A stretch of 46,844 nt of DNA, taken from contig NZ_JNIV01000032.1 of NCBI RefSeq assembly GCF_000701405.1, positions 1 to 46,844 of the forward strand, in the 5' to 3' direction. Each line of letters begins with the position of its first letter. The stretch's first letter is position 1. Of the stretch, positions 18,299-24,525 are shown piece after piece. The notes below the pieces were generated by a model, which had not been told where the DNA came from, did not search any database, and saw only the letters and a program-made list of their open reading frames with translations. Source of the stretch: Deinococcus marmoris DSM 12784 (GTDB lineage: Bacteria > Deinococcota > Deinococci > Deinococcales > Deinococcaceae). Made by a program: the position numbers and the translations under genes.

Positions 18299-18616
18299 CT
18301 ATTCCATCTCGGCCACCAACGCGGTCACGATGACAGCCGTCGAAACAGCGTCCAAGTCGAAGTACAGCCCGTCAGAGGAAGCATCAGGTCCAGGCCCGTC
18401 AAAGCCTGCATGGCGCTGCGTCCCGGGACCGCGCTGCCGGATGGAAAAGCGCTCACCCGCACAGCGCCCGGTCCATTCAGCCGCAAGCGCGAGTGCGCCG
18501 GCCAGTTGCTCGTCCGTCAGTCGCAAGCCCAGTCTGACCGCGTCCGGGTGCAGCGGCGCTCCAGCGAGCACCATGCCCAGAAAAGCGCCCCGGGCACCCT
18601 CAGGCGTAACGATCAT
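18299..18616 (-). CDS. Hypothetical protein
   Basis: A 105-residue protein from ATG at 18616 with GGGGTGA immediately upstream. Residues 1-55 look helical (ARGAFLGMVLAGAPLHPDAV, RLTDEQLAGALALAAEWTG), and the C-terminus ends DLDAVSTAVIVTALVAEME. The composition and the terminator behind it support a real gene. Family unknown. Confidence 0.55.
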   Translation of the reverse strand: MIVTPEGARGAFLGMVLAGAPLHPDAVRLGLRLTDEQLAGALALAAEWTGRCAGERFSIRQRGPGTQRHAGFDGPGPDASSDGLYFDLDAVSTAVIVTALVAEME

Positions 18617-18780
18617 TCACCCCACCCCCGTCACAGGTCTGCCCCACCCCACCGCCTCGCCATCAACGCCTCGGAAAATGTGCACCGGGATACAACACGT
18701 CGGTGCGGGGGTTCAAAGTCAGGCCAATTGCTTTAAAACATGACCCTGGGGAAGACAGCCCCCATTGGAGGAATTTGATT

Positions 18781-19401
18781 TTGACCAACCTGCCCCTCAC
18801 CCCTCAGCCCAGCCCTTTAAATGACCAGCTGAACGCGCTGATCATCTCTGGAAATCCTGGCGCCGTGGCGTTAAGACGCATCACCTGGGGCCGTCCCGTC
18901 CCCCCCCATGAGCAGTTGCTGGCCATCCATGCGCTGCTCGATTTGCTTCCGCAGACGGTGATAGAGGACATCGACACCGAGGGGCGGCAGGTCCGGGTCA
19001 AAGACAAGCCCTTTGATCCCACCAATCTGCCGAGCATGAGTCAGGCCCTTGGTGCCCTGATGCCCGGATCACCGCACCTGCCCTGGGCCTGCCAGGTGCT
19101 TAACCCCTGGATCCGCCTTTTCCGCCCCCCGGCCGAGATCGTCCAGCTTCTGGAAAATGACCGGGTGTGGGATCTGGCCCCCGCAGCGCTGGCCCGTGCC
19201 CGGCGACACAACCTGGAGGGGGACCTGGATCGCCCTTTCCGCCAGGTAGACCGCAGAGGCTGGATCATCGCGCTGACCGGGTGGACCCAAGGACCCCGGG
19301 CGCTGCGGTATCTCCACTCGTTTTTGAACTGCGATGGTCGGCCTGGTGCCCTGCACTGGCTGGCCAGCGAGGGCGCACGCCGTGAGCGGTTCGAATCCTG
19401 A
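18781..19401 (+). CDS. Hypothetical protein
   Basis: 206 residues from TTG at 18781, chosen because GGAGGA lies 8 bases upstream (18767-18772); the longer frame from 18703 has no such site. Sequence: MTNLPLTPQPSPLNDQLNAL, a central IEDIDTEGRQVRVKDKPFD, VLNPWIRLFRPPAEIVQLLE and WIIALTGWTQGPRALRYLHS. Soluble, no membrane segments or known motif. It is 15 bases upstream of the next gene and both precede a strong terminator, so they form a two-gene transcript. Function unknown. Confidence 0.65.
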   Translation: MTNLPLTPQPSPLNDQLNALIISGNPGAVALRRITWGRPVPPHEQLLAIHALLDLLPQTVIEDIDTEGRQVRVKDKPFDPTNLPSMSQALGALMPGSPHLPWACQVLNPWIRLFRPPAEIVQLLENDRVWDLAPAALARARRHNLEGDLDRPFRQVDRRGWIIALTGWTQGPRALRYLHSFLNCDGRPGALHWLASEGARRERFES

Positions 19402-19416
19402 CGCCCACCAGCCTGA

Positions 19417-19947
19417 ATGACAACCCAATCAAGGGCCGAGCCCTTTCAAATGGAGCGTGACACAGTGGAAACAGATTCGATGGACGAAAATCTCCGAATT
19501 AACCTGCCAGTCCAGGGGGACCCCCGGATCGAGAGGCTGATGCGCTTGGTCGCTGCCCCGGTGGACGTCCACATCAACGAGATCGCCCGTGACTCGCTCG
19601 CCATGTTCGTGGTGCACGCGGAGCGGGCGGTTCAGCAACTCACCCTGACGGAGCCCGAGGTGGGTGCCCTGCTGTCCATGATGAACGGCACTGGCATTGA
19701 GCCGGGATCGGCCCATCACCTCGCGTTGTGGCTGGAGGACGCGCTGGAATACGGTCTGGCCGAGGAGTGGGACATCGATGGGACCAACCTGCAGTGGCGA
19801 ATCGAGGCCATGCACCCCTTCGATGTGGCCGTGCTGGCCATGACCCTCAGGGCCGCCTGGAACGTCAGCGGGCGGTTCGATGGCAACCCAATGGCAGCGG
19901 CACGGGCCCTGGGACTGCTGCCCGCCACGACACCTTCAGCCCCCTGA
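19417..19947 (+). CDS. Hypothetical acidic protein
   Basis: 176 residues as drawn, but ATG at 19450 (MERDTVETD) or 19480 (MDENLRINL) could be the start; none has a convincing ribosome site. Core: DPRIERLMRLVAAPVDVHIN, TLTEPEVGALLSMMNGTGIE, HHLALWLEDALEYGLAEEWD, FDVAVLAMTLRAAWNVSGRF. Strongly acidic and helical, small and soluble. I do not recognise it. It is the last gene before the terminator at 19976. Confidence 0.65.
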   Translation: MTTQSRAEPFQMERDTVETDSMDENLRINLPVQGDPRIERLMRLVAAPVDVHINEIARDSLAMFVVHAERAVQQLTLTEPEVGALLSMMNGTGIEPGSAHHLALWLEDALEYGLAEEWDIDGTNLQWRIEAMHPFDVAVLAMTLRAAWNVSGRFDGNPMAAARALGLLPATTPSAP

Positions 19948-19975
19948 TCCTCTCCGGTCTCTCACACGCGCTGAA

Positions 19976-20002
19976 GCGCCGCCCTCTGAGGCGGCGCCTT
20001 TT
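19976..20002 (+). terminator. Rho-independent terminator
   Basis: GCGCCGCC / GGCGGCGC stem, loop CTCTGA, followed by CTTTTG, 29 bases after the stop of the 19417 gene. Confidence 0.85.
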
Positions 20003-20085
20003 GCTGCTGCTCTCTGAGCGCTCATTTCTGCTGGCCTGTGAGTTCCCTCTCCCTGTGTCCAAAATCATCGGTGTGACAGGTACAG

Positions 20086-20931
20086 TCAGCCCGCCGGAAC
20101 GCACCACACGGGTCCACCGAGATTGAGCGCGTGCCGGATGGTGCGTGCCAGGTAATCGCCCTGCCCCCATTTTGCTCGGCACAGCGCGGTGCCCTGCATC
20201 AGGCGGGCCAGCTGCTCTGGATCGGTGCAATAGAAACGCAGCATGCGCACTGCGGCCAGGTCGGCCTCGCTGGGCGAACAGTACCCCAGACCGGCCCAGT
20301 CCCCCCTCTCGAACAGCGCCCGCGCGCGCGCGCCGTTGGCGGCCGCGAACAGCCGCAGCAGCACCTCGCGGTCCGCCAGGGTGGGGGCCAGCGCTCTGGG
20401 CGAGTCTGGGGGCGCGCTGCCCAGCTGCTCCGGCACGGATCCCAGGGTGCCCAGGGCGCGGCCCCGTCCACTCAGCGCCGCGCCGGTCACGGTCACGAAC
20501 CCGTGGCCGAGCATCTCGATCCCCAGATGCCGTCGGTTGCGTGGCACACTGCCGCCCAGCCACACATGGACGCCACCGCCCGGCGAGCGCTCTGCGTAGC
20601 CGGCAACATCCCGCAGCAGCGCCTGAGCAGCCAGGGTCAGCGGCGCGTCCAGGTCCAGCACAGTCAGTCCCATGTCGGGGGCCAGGACGATCCCGATCCC
20701 TCCTGCCTGGTGGCGGCGAGCCAAGTCGTGGGCCGCCTCCAATGTCACCCCGGCCCCACGGCAGTCAATCGGGCGCAGCGTGCCGGCCTTGGGCAGCGCC
20801 GGCACTTTGCCTGTCCTGCCATTGCCCCGGGGCAGGGCCAGCCACGGCAACCAAGTTTCCAGTTCCAGCAGTTCCGCTGGCAGCGCGGCCTGCAAGTGAC
20901 CAAGTCGGTGCAAAGTGGGAGGGCAAAGCAT
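20086..20931 (-). CDS. Stand-alone PrimPol (AEP-type primase-polymerase)
   Basis: 281 residues from ATG at 20931, preceded by GGGGGG 4 bases away; longer frames run into the upstream gene. The bifunctional primase/polymerase core is recognisable: W-P-W-L and GKVPALPKAGTLRPID, then GIGIVLAPDMGLTVLDLDAP with the metal-binding Asp 93 and Asp 95, the sxH motif SPGGGVHVW with His 122, and an IEML acid at about 139. The C-terminus (LFERGDWAGLGYCSPSEADL, CRAKWGQGDYLARTIRHAL) matches the helix-bundle domain seen after the core in NrS-1-like phage polymerases. No helicase follows, which is unusual because most such enzymes are fused to one. It starts 24 bases after the stop of the TnpB-like gene and should be cotranscribed. 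Confidence 0.8.
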   Translation of the reverse strand: MLCPPTLHRLGHLQAALPAELLELETWLPWLALPRGNGRTGKVPALPKAGTLRPIDCRGAGVTLEAAHDLARRHQAGGIGIVLAPDMGLTVLDLDAPLTLAAQALLRDVAGYAERSPGGGVHVWLGGSVPRNRRHLGIEMLGHGFVTVTGAALSGRGRALGTLGSVPEQLGSAPPDSPRALAPTLADREVLLRLFAAANGARARALFERGDWAGLGYCSPSEADLAAVRMLRFYCTDPEQLARLMQGTALCRAKWGQGDYLARTIRHALNLGGPVWCVPAG

Positions 20932-20954
20932 TTTGCCCCCCTGGTTCGTGACGG

Positions 20955-22028
20955 TCAAGCCACGCGCCGGCGCCGGGCGCGGGCCTGCAGCCCCCAGTAG
21001 CGGCGCACCAAATTCCGTGCCGCGTTGATGTGGGTGTTCAGAACATGCCCCTGGGGACATGTGAACGTGGCCCCCTGCCGGGTGCCCAGGGTGTAGACCC
21101 GGCACTGGCTGCACGTCTGACTGGTGAACGCTGCAGGGACCCGCACCACCCGAATGCCCCGGGCGTACGCGCGCTGCGGCCCCCAGGACTGGTGCCAATC
21201 TGCCACCGCGCGCCGGCGGGCTGACGCAGTGAAATCGCCCCGAAACTGCGCGTAGCCGATGGTCTCCAGCACCAGCGTGCCCGCCTGGGGCAGCACCTGC
21301 ACCATCAGGTCCTCCAGCGCCGCGCGCGCCGCGGCGTAGGTCAGGGTTTCGGCGAGCAAGCGCACCTCAGCCGACTCGCCGGCGGGCACAGCCGGCTCAG
21401 CCAGGCGCCACGTCACCGCATGCTGCTGGCCCCACGCCGCCGTCGCCAACGGATTCAGACCGATGTCGACACCGATCACGTCGTGTCCCTCTGGCACAGC
21501 GCGGCGCGGGGGCTGGGCAACGTACAGCACGATGAACCAGTCGCCGCCCAGCTCAATCAGGCGAGTGCGGTCACGCAGCCACGCAGTGGGTGTCCAGATG
21601 TCGTCAACCATGTCCGTGCCGCTCGCCAGCTGCCGGCCCTGGGCGACAGTGAAGCGCACGTCCTGCAACCACGTCGTCTCGTCCGCCGGCGTCATCGGCG
21701 ACAGCAGCGCGGTCAGCAGCGGGTAGACGTCCGGGTACTGGCGGTAGGCACCCAGCGACGCGGTGATGATGGACGTGTATTCCTGTTCTGGGACGCGGTA
21801 AAACTCGCCAGTGATCGTCAGAGAACCAAGCTGGAGTTCGCGGTCATGTATCAGCATCTGGGCGTTCAACATCTGGACGTTCGGGCGGTAGATCTGCCCA
21901 TGGGTCATCACGTCCAGGTGCTCGGCGTTGGGCTGCAATTGCCCAGAGGCGACGGCCTGTTGAAGGTGCCGGTAGGTGCTGCGGTCCACGCGAATCACGT
22001 GGGAGGTGTGGTGTGTCTGGTCGTTCAT
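20955..22028 (-). CDS. TnpB-like RuvC / zinc-ribbon protein with altered active site
   Basis: 357 residues from ATG at 22028 with AGGAGCAGGA just upstream. The C-terminal half is the IS200/IS605 OrfB (TnpB) fold: RuvC-I HDVIGVDIGLNPLATAAW (Asp 188), RuvC-II LVLETIGYAQF (Glu 255), then SQTCSQCR (Cys 306, 309) and FTCPQGHVLNTHINAARNL. TnpB normally has CPxCGH..D.D.NAA here; this protein lacks the fourth Cys (CPQGH) and has His 333 in place of the catalytic Asp of DxNAA. The first two acids are kept. The N-terminal ~170 residues are the usual wedge/REC-like region. No TnpA or element ends are seen. It precedes the PrimPol gene by 24 bases, so a nuclease-impaired, repurposed TnpB acting in replication or regulation is my inference. 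Confidence 0.8.
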   Translation of the reverse strand: MNDQTHHTSHVIRVDRSTYRHLQQAVASGQLQPNAEHLDVMTHGQIYRPNVQMLNAQMLIHDRELQLGSLTITGEFYRVPEQEYTSIITASLGAYRQYPDVYPLLTALLSPMTPADETTWLQDVRFTVAQGRQLASGTDMVDDIWTPTAWLRDRTRLIELGGDWFIVLYVAQPPRRAVPEGHDVIGVDIGLNPLATAAWGQQHAVTWRLAEPAVPAGESAEVRLLAETLTYAAARAALEDLMVQVLPQAGTLVLETIGYAQFRGDFTASARRRAVADWHQSWGPQRAYARGIRVVRVPAAFTSQTCSQCRVYTLGTRQGATFTCPQGHVLNTHINAARNLVRRYWGLQARARRRRVA

Positions 22029-22143
22029 TCCTGCTCCTGGCTGAGGGGATTGGTCTATTCTGTCCCGTTCAGCACAGGCTTTTTTCACTTTCCCCAGGTG
22101 ACCCTCCTGCTCTTTTCTCCGCCGCCGGCGCTGCGGGTGGGCC

Positions 22144-22225
22144 CACGGTGGGTGACGGCCCGGCCCGTGGCCGCTCACGGTGGGTTGGCGATGGGTTTAC
22201 GTGCGTGGTGACCCCCACGGTGGGT
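22144..22225 (+). repeat. Three CACGGTGGGT boxes
   Basis: Exact 10-mers at 22144-22153, 22176-22185 and 22216-22225, spaced 32 and 40 bases, starting about 115 bases upstream of the TnpB-like start. They share CGGTGGGT with the tandem units at 22761-22990. Confidence 0.65.
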
Positions 22226-22407
22226 CCAGCCATGCGGCGGCGAAACGTGGCTCCAGGGCGCGCTGGTGCTGGCCATGATGCGTGCGGGGGGAGCCGGGAG
22301 CGGGGCTTCAGAAGGCCGACTGGTGCGCCGCCGACGGGAAGACAGACCCTTTGGGAAGGTGCCAGTCAACGCGGCCCCGCTTCCGGCCACCCTGGTACAA
22401 CTGGGGC

Positions 22408-22434
22408 GAAGTTCTAGGTCATTCAAAGTTTTGC
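22408..22434 (+). repeat. 27-bp direct repeat, left copy
   Basis: Begins GAAGTTCTAGGTCATTC and ends AAAGTTTTGC; identical to 23111-23137. It is more A/T-rich than its surroundings. Confidence 0.85.
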
Positions 22435-22760
22435 GCCCTCCCGTGGTTACCTGAGCTGACTGTGCAGCAGGGCATTCAGGCCATCCAGCACGCTGGCAGA
22501 TGAGAACCTGCCGCGACATGCTGACGGAGCACCCATCGCCGGAATCCCCAGTACTCCCCACCCAGGTCTGCGGCGCAATGACAACGCACCGCTGGCGGCG
22601 TGAAGGGGATTACGCCGCCAGCCCTTGGTGGCTTCACTCACCGCCGATGCTGCTGGTGATGGGTTGACAGAGCCAGCGGTGGGTGGAGCCTGCACAATCC
22701 GCCGGCGGTGTTCGGTGCCGCGTTGCCACTCGCCGGCGGTAGGTCACCCACGCGACATGA

Positions 22761-22990
22761 CGCACGGTGAATTGCAGCGTGGGACGTAGTGCGTGGTGGG
22801 TCCGAGCGCGTCACGCAACGCCCGGTGGGTTACGGCGTGGGATGTCGCGCGCGATGGGTGCAGCGTGGGATCTAGCGCATGGTGGGTTACAGCGTGAGAT
22901 GCAGCGCGCAGTAGGTCTAGGTGCGTCATGCAACGCACGGTGAATTGCAGCGTGGGATGTCGCGCGCGGTGGGTTGCACCGTGGCTGCGG
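22761..22990 (+). repeat. Eight tandem 28-29 bp repeat units
   Basis: Units start at 22761, 22790, 22819, 22848, 22876, 22905, 22934 and 22963. Consensus begins CGCRCGGTGGGTT and ends RCAGCGTGGGATGTMG. Units 1 and 7 are nearly identical (both CGCACGGTGAATTGCAGCG...), and units 2 and 6 share the variant ending GCGTCAYGCAA. There are no spacers, so this is not a CRISPR array. The period is close to three helical turns minus two bases. Confidence 0.9.
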
Positions 22991-23110
22991 CCCGTGCAAA
23001 CGCTGCCGACGATGCTGGCGAGCGGGGATGGGAATCCGTGGGGAAATGTGGCTGAGCCGCGCATTTACACGGTAGATCGCGCCCGTTGAAGGGGAGGACA
23101 GCTCGGCTTA

Positions 23111-23137
23111 GAAGTTCTAGGTCATTCAAAGTTTTGC
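23111..23137 (+). repeat. 27-bp direct repeat, right copy
   Basis: Identical over 27 bases to 22408-22434 and in the same orientation, 703 bp away; the two copies bracket the tandem array. Confidence 0.85.
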
Positions 23138-23659
23138 TGAGTCCTGTGCAGAACCGCCCGATCCGTCCACGCGGGCGTTGCTGGGGCTTGCGCTGCAAAA
23201 AGATGAGAGCTGCTCTGACGGCACAGTGGCGTGCCGCCAGGCACACGCCCAGCCAGGCCCACGACGCGTAGTCAGGTTAAGCCCCCCAGTAATGGAGCGC
23301 CGGCGCCAAGGGCAACGTGGATGCTGCGTACGCACACTGCTCAGGCTGGGCCGCCGCCCACAACTGACAACCCATGGTGGGTACAGGCACACGCGACAGT
23401 GCGCACGGTGGTCTGGGTGCGATCAACCAGTGCCGGCGATGAATATGGATACTCACAGGCCAGCAGCTCCTGAGCGATCTCTCCTTATGGCAGCCATGCC
23501 GCTGGCGCCAGCATCGTCAGATCCACCAAGCTCCTGGTGCCCCCAGCCCGGGCCCCCGACAGGGGCCCGGAGTGTCCAGCCGGCGGGTTTGCACAACGCG
23601 GCCAGCCTGGAGCAGGACGCGGCCAGGTGGACCACAGACCCTCCAGTTACGGTCAGGGA

Positions 23660-23869
23660 ATGATCCGATCAGAACTGGCCGACGAACTCAAGACAACGCC
23701 CTCGACCGTCCATAAATGGCTCGCCATCCACGCCCAGCTCACGGGCCGGACCACCGAGACGCGGCTCGACAGCCAGACCGTGGACGACATGCAGCGCGCC
23801 CGGAGGCTCACCCTGGGACAATCCAACATGACGTTCCGTGCAGCGCTGGAGCGCGTGCTGGGCCAGTAG
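23660..23869 (+). pseudogene. N-terminal half of a HTH/coiled-coil gene split by a MITE
   Basis: From ATG at 23660: MIRSELADELKTTPSTVHKW is a helix-turn-helix, followed by RLDSQTVDDMQRARRLTLGQ and RAALERVLGQ. The stop TAG is made of the target TA plus the first base of the inserted element. Joining codon 69 (CAG) to TAC at 24012 restores GQYIEPIPPASVVELMDRLD, so the intact gene encoded a ~170-residue DNA-binding protein with a C-terminal coiled coil. The truncated half could still be made. Confidence 0.75.
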
Positions 23870-24011
23870 AGCATTTGTCAAAAGAGCTGTTCGCTTTTGA
23901 CCGAACGAAGTGAGTGGATTTTACTGAGAATTTGGGACTGGTACAGCTCCGAAGGAGAGAATGGAAGCATCAGAAGTCTTTTTTCTGATGCTTCCATTCG
24001 GACAAATGCTT
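23869..24011. mobile_element. 143-bp MITE with TA target duplication
   Basis: Ends are GAGCATTTGTC (23869-23879) and GACAAATGCTT (24001-24011), inverted with one mismatch in 11. TA flanks both sides (23867-23868, 24012-24013). Inside are a perfect 17-bp stem with a 7-base loop (23959-23999) and an 8-bp stem GTCAAAAG/CTTTTGAC near the left end. It encodes nothing. TA duplication is typical of the IS630/Tc1-mariner group, so an IS630 transposase probably mobilised it. Removal of element plus one TA reconstructs a continuous reading frame across the site. Confidence 0.88.
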
Positions 24012-24311
24012 TACATCGAGCCGATCCCGCCGGCCAGCGTGGTTGAGCTGATGGATCGCCTCGACGCACTGGACACGGCCCTCGCCAGGGTGGAGGACCG
24101 CCAGGACGAGTTGCAGGCCAGTCAGGGGACGATGGCTGAGCAGCTGGAACGGATGGCTGAGCAGGTGGAGACGGTGACCGAGCAGCTGGAAACAATTGCG
24201 GACTATCTCCGCAAAATTTTCACCTGCCGCACTGGCACTGGTGGCACCGCTGAGTCGGCCCTCGCCGGCAACGAGCTCGTCTGGCCGCCTGAGCAGGATC
24301 CAGATCGCTGA
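23961..24311 (+). CDS. C-terminal coiled-coil half of the split gene, restarted inside the MITE
   Basis: The native sequence begins at TAC 24012 (YIEPIPPASVVELMDRLDAL). The frame is open leftwards into the MITE, which offers ATG at 23961 behind AAGGAG and ATG at 24006. The protein is a coiled coil with three clean heptads (EQLERMA, EQVETVT, EQLETIA) near residues 60-82, then LRKIFTCRTG and a Pro-rich end. If expressed it is an oligomerisation domain without its DNA-binding half and could interfere with intact homologues. Expression is uncertain. Confidence 0.5.
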   Translation: MEASEVFFLMLPFGQMLYIEPIPPASVVELMDRLDALDTALARVEDRQDELQASQGTMAEQLERMAEQVETVTEQLETIADYLRKIFTCRTGTGGTAESALAGNELVWPPEQDPDR

Positions 24312-24392
24312 GCAGATCGTCCGCCCGCTCCGCCCAGACAGCGAGGAAGAAGCGGGCGGACTGGGCACCTTCTCAGGCTATCTGTCCCCTTG

Positions 24393-24482
24393 TGGTCACG
24401 CTGACTTCTGGGAGTGAGACCCCAGAGCTAACTTCGGTTGTCCCCGGGGCAAGTCTTCTTGGTAACGCCACTTACCGGAAAG
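24393..24482. repeat. Interspersed repeat fragment
   Basis: CTTCGGTTGTCCCCGGGGCA with GGTAACGCCACTTACCGGAAA resembles 31511-31565 (CTTCAGTTGTCCCTGGGGCA ... ACTCACCAGAAA) over about 45 bases. TCACGCTGACTTCTGG at 24396 is the inverted form of CCAGAAGTCAGCGT at 27108. This is the only content of the gap 24312-24525. Confidence 0.4.
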
Positions 24483-24525
24483 GGGGACGCTTTGGACTGA
24501 AATCCTGAGCTGTCCCCCTTTCATG

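Larger units (their letters stand above)
22029..23659. other. Long gene-free, repeat-rich region (candidate origin or guide-RNA locus)
   Basis: No open frame here looks like a protein; those that exist on the minus strand simply translate the repeats. The stretch holds three CACGGTGGGT boxes (22144, 22176, 22216), two perfect 27-bp direct repeats (22408 and 23111) and eight tandem 28-29 bp units (22761-22990). Further GGTGGGT-type words lie near 22675, 23371 and 23405. It sits upstream of the TnpB-like/PrimPol pair. An iteron-type replication origin or a noncoding RNA locus would both fit. Confidence 0.6.

Noticed and set aside
22761..22990. CRISPR array
   Set aside because: Units abut one another without spacers, there are no cas genes, and the units themselves vary along their length.
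22744..23064. Minus-strand ORF of 106 codons with His/Thr-rich repeats
   Set aside because: It is a translation of the 29-bp tandem array; the unit length is not a multiple of three, so the protein repeat drifts in frame and there is no ribosome site.
23869..24011. Structured regulatory RNA instead of a MITE
   Set aside because: TA on both sides, terminal inverted repeats and the restored reading frame after excision explain the segment better as an insertion.
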